Shown here one piece after another: positions 1 to 9,437 of a DNA stretch of 64,000 bases (positions are counted from its first letter, which is position 1; every line of letters starts with the position of its first letter). The stretch is from Pseudoalteromonas ostreae (GTDB lineage Bacteria; Pseudomonadota; Gammaproteobacteria; Enterobacterales; Alteromonadaceae), in contig NZ_JAGPYN010000001.1 in NCBI RefSeq assembly GCF_018069805.1, positions 62,001 to 126,000 of the forward strand, in the 5' to 3' direction. Below the pieces are notes generated by a model. The model was not told the origin of the DNA, ran no database searches, and was given only the letters and a program-made list of their open reading frames with translations. The position numbers were made by a program, and so were the translations under genes.

Positions 1-2483
1 GTCAACTTGGTGCGTTACCTGCGGTTTCAGGGCAACAGCTTAATGCCACTGTGACTGCGCAAAGTCGTTTACAAACACCTGAACAATTTCGCAATATTTT
101 TGTCAAAAATAATGAGGATGGATCTGTAGTTCGTTTAGGGGATGTCGCAAAAGTTGAACTTGGCGGTGAAAGCTACGGTGTTGTGGCGCGCTTTAATGGT
201 AAACCAGCGTCAGGTTTAGGTATTAAACTTGCCAGTGGTGCAAACGCTCTTGATACTGCTGCGGGTGTTAAAACTGCATTGGCTGAACTAGAGCCTTTTT
301 TCCCTGAAGGGTTAGCCAGTGTTGTACCTTACGACACCACTCCGTTTGTATCATTATCAATTGAAAAAGTAGTGAGTACATTAATCGAAGCCGTGGTGTT
401 AGTGTTTTTAGTTATGTACTTGTTTTTACAAAACTTTAGAGCAACACTAATTCCTACCATTGCAGTGCCTGTGGTTTTACTCGGTACCTTTGCTGTACTG
501 CAAGTACTGGGTTATTCAATTAATACTTTAACCATGTTTGCTATGGTATTAGCTATCGGCTTATTAGTTGATGATGCCATCGTGGTGGTTGAAAACGTTG
601 AGCGGGTGATGACCGAAGAAAAGCTGTCACCGCTTGAAGCTACGCGAAAATCGATGGATGAAATCAAAGGTGCACTGGTTGGTATTGCTATGGTATTATC
701 GGCCGTATTTATCCCAATGGCGTTCTTTGCAGGCTCGACAGGGGTTATTTATCGTCAGTTCTCAGTAACCTTAGTAACTGCTATGAGTTTATCTGTTTTA
801 GTGGCACTTATTTTAACACCAGCACTGTGTGCAACCATGTTAAAACCGAGTCACGTACATAATAACTCATCATTTATTGGTCGCTTTTTTATGGGCTTTA
901 ACCGCGGCTTTGATAAAACGAATGCCGGCGCACAAAACTTTGTAAGTCGTATGATCAAGCAAAGTAAGCGCTATTTATTGTGTTACGGCTTAATTGTTGG
1001 CGGCATGATCTATATTTTCTCACAACTCCCTTCAGCATTTTTACCTGATGAAGACCAAGGTATTTTGTTCAATCAAGTAAGTTTACCAGCAGGAGCAACC
1101 ACTGAGCAGACATTAAAAGTCGTTGAGAAAATGGAAAAACATTTCCTAGAAGATCAGTCTGAAGCTGTTCGTTCTGTGTTTAGTGTAACTGGCTTTAGCT
1201 TCGCAGGCTCTGGACAAAATGCAGCGCTTGGCTTTGTTGGTTTAAAACACTGGGATGAGCGTCAACGCGATGATTTATCGGTTGGTGCAGTTGCAGGCAA
1301 AGCGATGGGTTATTTTTCTACGATTAAAGAAGCCTTTGTTTTTGCTTTCCCACCACCTGCGGTTGTTGAGCTTGGCACTGCCAATGGCTTTACCTTGTTT
1401 TTACAAGATAGGGTTGGGCTTGGTCACGACAAATTACTCGAAGCGCGAAATATGTTACTAGGGATGGCTTCACAAAGTCCTGTGTTAGCAGGCGTTCGCC
1501 CTAATGGTCAAGAAGATAAGCCAGAACTGGAGCTAGATATTGATTTAGCAAAAGCGCAAGCACTTGGGCTGACCCAAGCAGATATCAATAGTACTTTGTC
1601 TACCGCGTGGGGTAGTAGCTATGTGAATGACTTTATCGACCGTGGTCGAGTAAAAAAAGTGTTTTTACAAGGTACGCCAGAGTCTCGTATGGTTCCGGAA
1701 GATTTAGATAAATGGTATGTACGTAATAGTAATGGCGATATGGTGCCATTTAGCGCGTTTGCTCAGTCGTACTGGACCTATGGTTCGCCGCGTCTTGAGC
1801 GTTTTAACGGTTTTTCAGCGATGGAAATTCAAGGTGCAGCAGCGCCAGGTTACAGTACTGGTCAAGCTATGGATGAAATGGAGAAGTTGGTTAGCCAGTT
1901 ACCAACTGGGTTTGCCTTTGAATGGACTGGTATTTCGTATGAAGAGCGTTTAAGCGGCGGACAAGCGCCATTATTATATGCGTTGTCATTATTGGTGGTG
2001 TTTTTATGTTTAGCTGCATTGTATGAAAGTTGGTCTGTGCCGGCAGCGGTAATGATGATTGTTCCTTTAGGGGTATTTGGCGCTGCAATGGCGGCCTTTA
2101 TAGGTAATTTATCGAATGATATTTACTTACAAGTAGGCTTGTTGACTACCATAGGGCTGGCATCTAAAAATGCTATTTTGATTGTTGAATTCGCGATCCA
2201 TAAAATGGATGAGGGCATGGGACTCGTGGATGCTGCAATTAACTCAGTTAAGCTACGGTTACGACCAATTTTGATGACTTCTATGGCATTTATTTGTGGC
2301 GTTTTACCTTTAGCAATTGCATCAAGTGCCGGTTCTGGTGCACAAAATGCGCTGGGTATCTCAGTCATAGGTGGCACGCTCGCATCGTCAATATTGGCTG
2401 TGATATTTGTACCGTTATTCTTTGTATTAGTGCGCAGAGTTTTTCCCGGTAAACACAAAACTGTGACACAGGAGCAACCATAA
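1..2483 (+). CDS. RND efflux pump inner-membrane subunit, AcrB/MexB type (5' truncated)
   Basis: This is the inner-membrane proton/drug antiporter of a tripartite multidrug pump. The reading frame is open from the window edge (first full codon at position 3), so the start lies upstream. Compared with the usual ~1040-residue AcrB, roughly the first 220 residues are missing. The visible part begins in the porter domain and keeps close AcrB-like segments. The adjacent Asp pair of the proton relay in TM4 is encoded at 570-575 (motif [17 protein letters not shown]). The TM10 Lys is at 2166 (motif [11 protein letters not shown]). The stop overlaps the start of the outer-membrane factor gene by one base, so the two are co-transcribed. 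The periplasmic adaptor gene is expected upstream, outside the window. Family assignment is secure; substrate range cannot be read from sequence. Confidence 0.95.
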   Translation, partial: QLGALPAVSGQQLNATVTAQSRLQTPEQFRNIFVKNNEDGSVVRLGDVAKVELGGESYGVVARFNGKPASGLGIKLASGANALDTAAGVKTALAELEPFFPEGLASVVPYDTTPFVSLSIEKVVSTLIEAVVLVFLVMYLFLQNFRATLIPTIAVPVVLLGTFAVLQVLGYSINTLTMFAMVLAIGLLVDDAIVVVENVERVMTEEKLSPLEATRKSMDEIKGALVGIAMVLSAVFIPMAFFAGSTGVIYRQFSVTLVTAMSLSVLVALILTPALCATMLKPSHVHNNSSFIGRFFMGFNRGFDKTNAGAQNFVSRMIKQSKRYLLCYGLIVGGMIYIFSQLPSAFLPDEDQGILFNQVSLPAGATTEQTLKVVEKMEKHFLEDQSEAVRSVFSVTGFSFAGSGQNAALGFVGLKHWDERQRDDLSVGAVAGKAMGYFSTIKEAFVFAFPPPAVVELGTANGFTLFLQDRVGLGHDKLLEARNMLLGMASQSPVLAGVRPNGQEDKPELELDIDLAKAQALGLTQADINSTLSTAWGSSYVNDFIDRGRVKKVFLQGTPESRMVPEDLDKWYVRNSNGDMVPFSAFAQSYWTYGSPRLERFNGFSAMEIQGAAAPGYSTGQAMDEMEKLVSQLPTGFAFEWTGISYEERLSGGQAPLLYALSLLVVFLCLAALYESWSVPAAVMMIVPLGVFGAAMAAFIGNLSNDIYLQVGLLTTIGLASKNAILIVEFAIHKMDEGMGLVDAAINSVKLRLRPILMTSMAFICGVLPLAIASSAGSGAQNALGISVIGGTLASSILAVIFVPLFFVLVRRVFPGKHKTVTQEQP

Positions 2484-3892
2484 TGACATTCAAAACGTTA
2501 AGCCTAGCGAGTCTAAGCGTATTTGTGCTCAGTGCTTGTCAAATGGCACCACCGCGTGAGGATATAGTGTTACCGGTGCCTGATAGCTATGCAATACCGA
2601 GCGAGCAAGGTAATACGGCTGATTTAAGATGGCAGCAGTTTTTTGCGAATGAAAAACTGCAACAATTGATTGAACAAACATTACTTCATAATAAAGACCT
2701 TAAACTTGCCGCGCTTAATGTGCAGCAAGTTCGTGCGCTCTATCAAATTGAAGACTCAGCTTTATATCCGTCAATCGATTTTGCAGCGTCGGGCACGCGT
2801 CAGCGCTTACCGGGAGACTTAACGTCAACTGGTAATGCACAAATTAGCGAGAGCTATAAAGCTACCGTGGGAATGACCGCGTATGAGCTCGATATATGGG
2901 GCAAAATTCGTAATCAATCTGATCAAGCACTGCAAACGCTGTACGCGTCAGAGCAAACTCAAACGAGTGTGAAAATCAGCTTAATTTCTGAGTTGGTAAG
3001 TGCGTGGCTAAATTACGCGGCTGATAAAGAGCAGTTAGCGCTTGCCACGCAAACCCTAAAAAGTCAGCAGGCATCATTGGCGTTAACCGAAAAAAGCTAT
3101 GTGCTTGGCGCGGCATCAAAGTTAACCTTGGCACAAATTGAGAGCACTGTAGCCACTGCAAAAGTTGATATTGCTAATTATCAGCGCTTGCTAAAGCGTG
3201 ATAAAAATGTTCTTGATTTATTAGTCGGTCAGCCGGTTTCAGCACAGTTGTTACCCGCTGAGAGTTTAGATGAAGTACTAAACTTCCCAACCGTGCCTGT
3301 AGGCTTACCATCTGAGTTACTTGAACAACGTCCTGATATTAAAGCGGCAGAGTTTCAGTTATTAGCTGCTAACGCTAATATCGGTGTTGCTAAAGCGGCA
3401 TTTTTTCCAAGTATTAGCTTAACGGCTAATGCTGGGAGTGCGTCGAGTGATCTAGATAATTTGTTTTCAAGTGGCACTGGCACTTGGAGCTTTATGCCAT
3501 CGATCACGATACCGATATTTAATATGGGTCGTAATCAAGCAAACTTAGATGTTGCGCAAACTAAGCAACATATTGCGCTAACTACCTACGAACAAACGAT
3601 TCAACAAGCATTCAAAGAAGTCTCTGATGCGCTGGTGGATCGCCAAGGCTATATGCAGCAGCTAGGTGCGCTTGAAGATTTATATAACAGCAATCAGATG
3701 TCGTTCATGCTCTCTAAAGCGCGCTTTGAAAAAGGCGCTGATAGCTATTTACAAGTGCTGGATGCACAACGTAACTGGGTGAGTGCAGGACAGCAGTTGA
3801 TCCGTGGTAAACAAGCATATATTGCGAGTCAAATTAATCTGTATAAAGCGGTTGGTGGTGGGTGGCAGCGACCAGCCGAGCACAGTGGATAG
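2483..3892 (+). CDS. Outer-membrane efflux lipoprotein, OprM/NodT (TolC-like) family
   Basis: This is the outer-membrane channel of the RND pump, 469 residues, about the usual length for OprM. The N-terminus is a lipoprotein signal peptide with lipobox LSAC and Cys19 as the lipidated residue. Two TolC-like repeats follow. They include the typical PxLP-like start of the second half (VGLPSELLEQRPDIKAAE, near residues 275-292) and a C-terminal helix with ADSYLQVLDAQR. The ATG shares its A with the last base of the pump gene's TAA, which indicates translational coupling. The product should dock onto the AcrB-like pump via a periplasmic adaptor encoded upstream. Confidence in the family is high. 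Confidence 0.94.
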   Translation: MTFKTLSLASLSVFVLSACQMAPPREDIVLPVPDSYAIPSEQGNTADLRWQQFFANEKLQQLIEQTLLHNKDLKLAALNVQQVRALYQIEDSALYPSIDFAASGTRQRLPGDLTSTGNAQISESYKATVGMTAYELDIWGKIRNQSDQALQTLYASEQTQTSVKISLISELVSAWLNYAADKEQLALATQTLKSQQASLALTEKSYVLGAASKLTLAQIESTVATAKVDIANYQRLLKRDKNVLDLLVGQPVSAQLLPAESLDEVLNFPTVPVGLPSELLEQRPDIKAAEFQLLAANANIGVAKAAFFPSISLTANAGSASSDLDNLFSSGTGTWSFMPSITIPIFNMGRNQANLDVAQTKQHIALTTYEQTIQQAFKEVSDALVDRQGYMQQLGALEDLYNSNQMSFMLSKARFEKGADSYLQVLDAQRNWVSAGQQLIRGKQAYIASQINLYKAVGGGWQRPAEHSG

Positions 3893-3917
3893 CGGCTAAA
3901 ACCCGCAGTGAGCTGTT

Positions 3918-3990
3918 TTATCGCTAGTTTATAAAGTTCTTTGTTGTAACCCACATAAGCAGTGGTTAAAATAATGTAAACTAGCGATAA
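3918..3990. promoter_or_regulatory. Perfect 14-bp inverted repeat upstream of the tetR-type gene
   Basis: TTATCGCTAGTTTA (3918-3931) recurs as its exact reverse complement at 3977-3990, with 45 bases between. The first arm also pairs imperfectly with TAGCGGCTAAAAC at 3890-3902, at the stop of the efflux gene. The element lies just upstream of the TetR-type regulator, so it may hold operator half-sites for autoregulation or form a long hairpin after the pump operon. Only the repeat is seen; the function is inferred. Confidence 0.4.
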
Positions 3991-4042
3991 TGATTAGGTT
4001 AAAAGAAAAGCGATGCTTTTCGCGATTACCTGGCAGGAATAC

Positions 4043-4657
4043 ATGAAAGAAAAATCGAAAAGACAAACCGACCCTGCATTAGCACAGGCTCGGCGTGATC
4101 AAGTGTTATGTGCGGCGGCAGATTGCTTTCGCCGTAAAGGGTATCATGGCGCAGGAATGGCTGAGATCTCAAAGATCGCAGGGATGAGCGCAGGACATAT
4201 ATACAATTACTTTGCCAGTAAAGAAGCGATCATTGAATCGATTATTGAACAGGATATGGCAAACCTATTCTCTATTTTTCAGGAGTATGAAGATCAACCG
4301 GGTGACTTAGTAACGATTCTGCTCGATGGTTTAGACCATGCAGTGGATCATCATACTGATGTAAACCAAGGTGCACTCGATTTAGAGATGTTCGCTGAAG
4401 CTGCGCGCAACGATAAAGTGGCAGAGCAGTTGCGAAAGTCTGATTGTTACGCCAGAGAGAAAATGCGTAATCTTTTATTGAGTGAACGCAGTTTAATAAA
4501 AGATCTTAGTGCAACTGAACTAGAAAGCCGTATTGAAGTGATGTTTGCAATGATAAATGGGATCACCTTACGTAAAACCCTTAATCCATATATTGATAAA
4601 GCAACGCTCTTATTAGCGCTTCGCCCAGCAATGCGGACGTTACTTATACCGTTTTAA
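4043..4657 (+). CDS. TetR/AcrR-family transcriptional regulator
   Basis: A 204-residue one-component repressor of the TetR/AcrR type. The N-terminal helix-turn-helix is clear: FRRKGYHGAGMAEISKIAG followed by MSAGHIYNYFASKEAII. The C-terminal helical domain is the variable ligand and dimerisation domain. I chose the ATG at 4043 because AGGA lies about six bases upstream and the protein then starts with the basic MKEKSKRQ typical of the family. An in-frame ATG at 4013 would add ten residues without a good ribosome site. It lies directly downstream of the RND pump genes on the same strand, so it is probably the local repressor of the pump. That link is inferred from position. Confidence 0.9.
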   Translation: MKEKSKRQTDPALAQARRDQVLCAAADCFRRKGYHGAGMAEISKIAGMSAGHIYNYFASKEAIIESIIEQDMANLFSIFQEYEDQPGDLVTILLDGLDHAVDHHTDVNQGALDLEMFAEAARNDKVAEQLRKSDCYAREKMRNLLLSERSLIKDLSATELESRIEVMFAMINGITLRKTLNPYIDKATLLLALRPAMRTLLIPF

Positions 4658-4677
4658 TTTGAGCCGAGCTCTTAAGC

Positions 4678-4706
4678 GCAAAGAGGGATCGTTTAATCCT
4701 CTTTGC
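4678..4706. terminator. Hairpin between convergent tetR and GNAT genes
   Basis: GCAAAGAGGGAT (4678-4689) pairs with ATCCTCTTTGC (4696-4706) around a 6-base loop, with one bulged G. It lies between two convergent genes. No strong T run follows on either side, so termination is likely but not certain. Confidence 0.5.
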
Positions 4707-4752
4707 TGCGTTAATCGTTAATTAGGGATTTAAAGCGCAATGCTGTAAATTA

Positions 4753-5343
4753 TCAGCTAAGTACATTTAGTTTATTTAGTAAATGATTCTTCACGGCTGG
4801 CCACTCTGATGCAATAATTGAATACACAACGGTATCGCGAATCGATCCATCTTTTATTATTTGATGACTGCGTAAAATACCATCTTGTTTAGCACCTAGC
4901 CTTTCAATGGCTTTTCGTGAATCGTGATTAAAAAAGTGTGTCCTAAATTCAACCGCAATGGCATTGTGAGTGTCAAATAAGTACTTCAACATTAAAAGCT
5001 TACACTCAGTATTTACAGAGCTTCTTCGGACCGCCTTTGCATACCATGTGTAGCCTAGTAATGCGCGCTGATTTTGTGTGTCTACGTTATAGAAGCGAGT
5101 TGTGCCAACTATTTTATCGCTACTATTGCACCTTACAGCAAAGGCGCTATTGCCGTTTTTGGCTTCAATAATCGCCCGTTCAACATAACTGTGCATCTGC
5201 TCTGGCGAAGGCACATTGGCATACCATAATTTCCAAGACTCTCCATCAAGCACCGCATGTTTTAACTCATCTATATGATGTAAGCTTAATACTTCAAGCG
5301 TTATAAAGTGCCCAACTAATGGCATTGGTTTTAACCACTGCAT
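4753..5343 (-). CDS. GNAT-family N-acetyltransferase (RimJ/RimL-like)
   Basis: A 196-residue acetyl-CoA-dependent N-acetyltransferase of the ribosomal-protein type (Acetyltransf_3 group). Supporting segments are IVGTTRFYNVDTQNQRALLGYTWYAK (core strands), the acetyl-CoA-binding region around VRRSSVNTECKLLMLKYLFD, and the typical end NHDSRKAIERLGAKQDGILRSH. A good ribosome site (AAAGGA) precedes the ATG. It is a single gene, convergent with the tetR-type gene. The acceptor substrate cannot be read from sequence; small-molecule acetylation is also possible. Confidence 0.85.
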   Translation of the reverse strand: MQWLKPMPLVGHFITLEVLSLHHIDELKHAVLDGESWKLWYANVPSPEQMHSYVERAIIEAKNGNSAFAVRCNSSDKIVGTTRFYNVDTQNQRALLGYTWYAKAVRRSSVNTECKLLMLKYLFDTHNAIAVEFRTHFFNHDSRKAIERLGAKQDGILRSHQIIKDGSIRDTVVYSIIASEWPAVKNHLLNKLNVLS

Positions 5344-5678
5344 ATATTTCCTTTAATCCTAAGACGGTTGCTAATATCAATATCTCAATGTTTTGTACAT
5401 TACTTGTAATGCTGCTTTATAACAATAAAATTAATTTAGTCGTGCAAAGTACTTCGTTAGGTAAGCCGTTTAGTGAGCCACTTATTGGCTTTAAACTAAT
5501 TACTAGCAGAGTATATCTTGCGCGTTATAACTAACATTTACAGTGCTGCCTTAACATTTTAAGCTGATCGCAAATTGTGGTATTACACAATTTAGCAAAT
5601 GCCTTGTTTTAGTTATGGTTAAACAGTGCATGAATGTCATACAATGGGGCAAAAGTAGATCACATAAGAGAGATTAAA
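5344..5678. other. 335-bp gene-free region between GNAT gene and ilvE
   Basis: This stretch holds the divergent promoters of the GNAT gene and ilvE. It contains a 22-bp palindrome at 5572-5593 (listed separately) and a 13-base word TTGCGCGTTATAA at 5518-5530 that recurs at 8589-8601. A 71-codon open frame crosses it from inside the GNAT gene, but it lacks a ribosome site and protein-like composition. I do not call it a gene. Confidence 0.6.
5572..5593. promoter_or_regulatory. Perfect palindrome AAATTGTG-N6-CACAATTT upstream of ilvE
   Basis: Two perfect 8-base arms flank a 6-base centre (GTATTA), about 86 bases upstream of the chosen ilvE start. The inner arms AATTGTG/CACAATT with six bases between match the geometry of the symmetric lac operator, though the centre differs. 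LacI-family and GntR-family regulators both use sites of this form. Which protein binds here is unknown. Confidence 0.45.
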
Positions 5679-6680
5679 ATGGCCGCATTCGGTACTGTAT
5701 TTATGCCGCAGATGATTCAAGCGCGTTTTACTGATAACGCTTGGAGCGAAAGCTCTATTGTTCCGTCAGATAAAATAGAGCTTCATGCTGGGGCGCATGT
5801 TCTTCATTATTCAAGTACATGTTTTGAGGGGTTAAAAGCATTTCGCCATGAAGACGGCTCAGTCTATATTTTCCGCATGGATGCTAACATTGCCCGCATG
5901 AAACAAAGCTCGCATTTATTAAGCTTACCTGAAGTTGATGGAGCCAAGCTTGAAAAAATGATCATTGATATTGTTCGCCAATATGCCGATGAAACGCCGT
6001 TACCACCGGGCTCTATGTATATTCGTCCAACTCATATTGGTACTGAAGCGGCCATTGGCAAAGCGGCTGTGCCGTCATTAAGTTCATTATTGTATGTATT
6101 ATTATCACCTGTGGGTGATTACTTTGCTGGTGGTGCGACTGCGCTGCGAGTATTATTAGAAGAAGATGGTATGCGCTGTGCCCCACACATGGGCATGATA
6201 AAAAGTGGGGGTAACTATGCCAGTGCATTAGCACCTATTACAGCGGCTCGTATACAACATAAAGCGGATCAAATTTTATTTTGCCCAGGCGGTGATGTAC
6301 AAGAAACGGGCGCGGCAAACTTTATTTTAATTGATGGTAATGAAATCATCACCAAAGCGCTAGACAGCACCTTTTTACATGGCGTGACGCGCAGCAGTAT
6401 TTTAACTATCGCTAAAGATTTAGGTATGACAGTATCTGAGCGTAATTTTACGGTCACTGAATTACTTGAGCGTGCTGCAAAACCGGGTACTGAAGCTGCT
6501 TTATCTGGCACTGCTGCGGTATTAACCCCAGTGGGTACTTTTATTCATAATGATAAAGAATATAAAGTGGGCAGTGGTGAAGCAGGGCCAACGACAATGC
6601 GTTTGCGCCAAGCCTTGAACGATATTCAATGGGGTAAAGCACCAGACCCCCATGGCTGGTTAACTAAAATCGACGTGTAA
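5679..6680 (+). CDS. ilvE: Branched-chain amino acid aminotransferase
   Basis: A PLP-dependent class IV aminotransferase for the last step of Leu, Ile and Val synthesis and the first step of their breakdown; cytoplasmic, 333 residues. The PLP lysine is Lys175 in KSGGNYASAL, and the cofactor-binding segment VQETGAANFILI follows. The ATG at 5679 is preferred: AGAGA lies upstream and family members start at this point (MAAFGTVFMPQM). The frame is open to an ATG at 5634, but that start has no ribosome site. The sequence resembles the eukaryotic-like BCAT type more than Escherichia coli IlvE. It is a single transcription unit with a strong terminator behind it. Confidence 0.93.
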   Translation: MAAFGTVFMPQMIQARFTDNAWSESSIVPSDKIELHAGAHVLHYSSTCFEGLKAFRHEDGSVYIFRMDANIARMKQSSHLLSLPEVDGAKLEKMIIDIVRQYADETPLPPGSMYIRPTHIGTEAAIGKAAVPSLSSLLYVLLSPVGDYFAGGATALRVLLEEDGMRCAPHMGMIKSGGNYASALAPITAARIQHKADQILFCPGGDVQETGAANFILIDGNEIITKALDSTFLHGVTRSSILTIAKDLGMTVSERNFTVTELLERAAKPGTEAALSGTAAVLTPVGTFIHNDKEYKVGSGEAGPTTMRLRQALNDIQWGKAPDPHGWLTKIDV

Positions 6681-6701
6681 AGTTAAACGATATGTTTTTA
6701 T

Positions 6702-6736
6702 AAAAAGCCTAGGTTATTTATAACCTAGGCTTTTTT
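6702..6736 (+). terminator. Intrinsic terminator after ilvE
   Basis: AAAAAGCCTAGGTTA (6702-6716) and TAACCTAGGCTTTTTT (6721-6736) form a perfect stem around TTTA and end in a T run. This is a textbook rho-independent terminator. Confidence 0.93.
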
Positions 6737-6953
6737 ATGCTCTAAATTATTTAATAATCTATACTTTCAAGTGTGTAAGTTAGCTGCACAGGTGTGTAAA
6801 AATAACCTATGTAAGCACAGCAAGTATCACGAAACTAATCAGCTGATATCTTAATACTATGAAATATATATGAATCTTTATTTCTGTTAGATTTTTTAGT
6901 GGCGCATAGATTGCATTTCTATTTGGGTATAACTAACGACAAAAGGAGCGTTT

Positions 6954-8579
6954 ATGTGGGCCGCAATAAGTTACTTATTACTGGCAATTGTATTTATCAT
7001 TATGGGGTGGCAGGTTAGTCCTAGCTATTTTTCGCTGCTATTCTATTGGACGGCTTTATCTCTATTACTGGTAAGCGGTGCCTATTTTTTTAATATTGCA
7101 AAAATTTTTCGTAAACGAGAAAACGGTGTTATCCCGTTTTACATTCGTTGGGCTTTCATACCTTTTTTATTGGGGGCACAAGTTTATAACGCGTGGAGCC
7201 GAAAGCACGATAAAGTACCTCCATTACAACAAATTAACGAACATTTATTCTTAGCCTGTCGTTTATTTCCTTCAGATATAGACATTTTAAAAGATAACGG
7301 TATTACCGCGATTTTAGATGTAACCTGTGAATTTGATGGACTTGAATGGTCATCAACACAAGAAAACATAAACTATTTAAATATCCCAGTGCTTGATCAT
7401 CGAGTCCCAACACGTTCGCAGCTTAATCAAGCGATTAACTGGATTGCCCATCATATTAAAGATAATCGTCGAGTGGTGGTACATTGCGCGTTGGGTCGTG
7501 GTCGTTCGGTGTTTGTGATGGCGGCTTACTTGCTCAGTCAAAATAAGGAGGCTGATGTACATCAAGTGCTTGCGCAAATAAAAGAAACACGCGAAACCGC
7601 TAATTTAAATAAACACCAACTACGTCAATTAGTTAAACGCCATAGAAAGGGGGAGTTATTAATCAAAAATAAAGCGGTATTAATTGCCAACCCAGTTTCC
7701 GGCACTAAGCTATGGCAGCAGAAAGAGCATTTAATTATTGCGCGTTTATCTGCTTACTATAACTTAAATGTGTTGATTACATCAGTGGAGCAAAATGGGA
7801 TTGTGTTGGCCAAACAAGCGATAGTTGATAAACCAGATATGATCATCGCCTGCGGCGGCGATGGCACAGTGGCAGAAGTAGCAAGTGTTTTGGTAAACAC
7901 AGACTGTAAATTAGGTATTATCCCATTTGGCACGGCCAATGCTCTAGCACATGTTTTAATGGGAATTAAGTCAAAGTTGATCCCTGTGGAAGTAGCATGT
8001 GATTTGATTATTGAAGGGCAAACCAAGCAAATGGATACAGCATATTGCAATGGTGAGTTAATGCTGCTGTTAGCAGGGATTGGCTTTGAACAACATATGA
8101 TTGAAAAAGCCGATCGGGATACTAAAAACGAGCTTGGTCAGTTCGCATATTTACAGGGCTTCTGGCAAGCTTTAGGCGAACAAAAAGCCCAAGATTTCAC
8201 AGTGCAGCTAGATGATAACGAGCCGCAGCAAATACATACCAATAGTTTAATTGTCGCTAATGCAGCACCTTTTACTACTTTACTAGCGCAAGGTGGGGGA
8301 CAGCCTGATCACTATGATGGCTTGCTCGATGTTAATTGGCTTACTCCTAACCAAGACGCATCCACCAATGTATTAAGCATTGCTGAGCTGGTATTTAGCA
8401 GTATTACTCAAGCAAACTTTGCGATTAATTCACATCATACCAATGCGCGTCGCGTTGCAATATCGGCGACTCAGGAAATAAAGTATGTACTTGATGGTGA
8501 AGTTAAAAGTGCAGATAAACTAACTATTGAAATTACTCCGCAATCACTGGCGGTGATCTGTGCAGAGCAGCTCGAGTAA
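6954..8579 (+). CDS. Membrane-anchored dual-specificity phosphatase fused to a diacylglycerol/sphingosine-type lipid kinase
   Basis: A 541-residue fusion. Residues 1-50 hold two hydrophobic segments, and a third hydrophobic stretch follows near 60-80. Residues ~90-220 are a cysteine phosphatase domain with signature H177-C178-ALGRG-R184-S. Residues ~235-541 are a DAGK_cat lipid kinase domain of the YegS/LCB5 type with VLIANPVSGTK, the nucleotide loop GGDGT (301-305) and IPFGTANALAHVL. The family chemistry is dephosphorylation by the Cys domain and ATP-dependent phosphorylation of a lipid by the kinase domain. Joining opposite activities on one membrane protein suggests a phospholipid interconversion step, but the substrate is unknown. 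AAAGGAG gives a strong ribosome site. Confidence 0.88.
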   Translation: MWAAISYLLLAIVFIIMGWQVSPSYFSLLFYWTALSLLLVSGAYFFNIAKIFRKRENGVIPFYIRWAFIPFLLGAQVYNAWSRKHDKVPPLQQINEHLFLACRLFPSDIDILKDNGITAILDVTCEFDGLEWSSTQENINYLNIPVLDHRVPTRSQLNQAINWIAHHIKDNRRVVVHCALGRGRSVFVMAAYLLSQNKEADVHQVLAQIKETRETANLNKHQLRQLVKRHRKGELLIKNKAVLIANPVSGTKLWQQKEHLIIARLSAYYNLNVLITSVEQNGIVLAKQAIVDKPDMIIACGGDGTVAEVASVLVNTDCKLGIIPFGTANALAHVLMGIKSKLIPVEVACDLIIEGQTKQMDTAYCNGELMLLLAGIGFEQHMIEKADRDTKNELGQFAYLQGFWQALGEQKAQDFTVQLDDNEPQQIHTNSLIVANAAPFTTLLAQGGGQPDHYDGLLDVNWLTPNQDASTNVLSIAELVFSSITQANFAINSHHTNARRVAISATQEIKYVLDGEVKSADKLTIEITPQSLAVICAEQLE

Positions 8580-8588
8580 CTGAACTTG

Positions 8589-8615
8589 TTGCGCGTTATA
8601 AGCTATAACGCGCAA
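8589..8615. terminator. Bidirectional hairpin between convergent genes
   Basis: TTGCGCGTTATA (8589-8600) and TATAACGCGCAA (8604-8615) form a perfect 12-bp stem with a 3-base loop. It fills the 42 bases between the phosphatase-kinase gene and the VF530 gene. There is no T run, so it may block read-through or act as a transcript end. Confidence 0.55.
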
Positions 8616-8621
8616 TGGCTG

Positions 8622-8888
8622 TTACTTCTTTTTAATACTAGGCCACACAAAACCACTGTTTTGTGGTTGTGTATCGACGCAGTTATCGAGGTATAATTGC
8701 TCGACCTTGGTACGCGCCCAAGGTGTTTTACGTAAAAATTTAAGGCTCGACTTTACACTTGGATCAGATTTAAAACAGCGAATATCAACATGCTCACCCA
8801 TTGCTTTCCAGCCAAGTGTTTGCTCGAGTTTTACTACTATTTGTTCGAGTGTAATGCCATGTAACGGGTTGTTTGCTTGCTGATTCAT
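8622..8888 (-). CDS. VF530 family protein (DUF2132)
   Basis: An 88-residue cytoplasmic protein of the VF530/DUF2132 family, named after a Vibrio fischeri structure and described as DNA-binding-like. The recognisable core is [12 protein letters not shown], then [24 protein letters not shown], which is very conserved in the family. The C-terminal tail is basic (IKKK). Cellular role is unknown. It is a single gene convergent with the lipid kinase gene. Confidence 0.9.
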   Translation of the reverse strand: MNQQANNPLHGITLEQIVVKLEQTLGWKAMGEHVDIRCFKSDPSVKSSLKFLRKTPWARTKVEQLYLDNCVDTQPQNSGFVWPSIKKK

Positions 8889-8953
8889 AATTCACTATTG
8901 CTTGATAAAAGTCGCCGCTATTGTAACGTAACTGTGCGTTGATACCAATTCTA

Positions 8954-9256
8954 TTAATTCACTTGAATTGTTTTAGGGGCGGTTGGGTAAATAATTTCAT
9001 TTTGCTCGTTGAGCATTAACCAATTTAACGCGCTATTATTGTGATGAGGGTTTTTAGCCGCACAGATCACCCGTACATTAGCCATTAAAATAATCGCACC
9101 TTCACTGTAGCGTTGATCTTCAAACCAACAGAGTTGCTGCTCGGTAACTATATTTTTTGCGTCAAGAAACAAGGCTGGTTTTTGATTATTACTGAAACTA
9201 TTAGCTGAGTAAATTACACTGATAAAACAGATGCCTATAATCGTTATAATTCGCAT
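8954..9256 (-). CDS. Small exported protein, DUF1496/YnjH-like
   Basis: A small exported protein of 100 residues with a signal peptide (MRIITIIGICFISVIYSANS). The body has C-W-x-E-D-x-R-Y-S-x-G-A and a second Cys in RVICA. This pattern resembles the DUF1496 (YnjH) family, where the two cysteines may form a disulfide. I chose the ATG at 9256 because AAAGG sits just upstream; an in-frame ATG at 9271 has no ribosome site. Family assignment rests on motif memory and is tentative; function is unknown. Confidence 0.65.
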   Translation of the reverse strand: MRIITIIGICFISVIYSANSFSNNQKPALFLDAKNIVTEQQLCWFEDQRYSEGAIILMANVRVICAAKNPHHNNSALNWLMLNEQNEIIYPTAPKTIQVN

Positions 9257-9437
9257 ATTTAGCCTTTGCATTAAAAAATAACTACACTAAGCTTATACCT
9301 AAGTTACCCCAAAATACTAGTTTCAGTTGCAATTAAATGCGTTTAAACCAGCCCACTAAGGGTTTTAGGGTGACTTGGCCATAAAATGTGTTAGGGTAAA
9401 ATCCACAAAAATAATTTTCTAAAGACAAGGTGAACAC

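Noticed and set aside
5319-5534. 71-codon plus-strand frame between the GNAT gene and ilvE
   Set aside because: It begins inside the GNAT gene, has no ribosome site and its composition is not protein-like.
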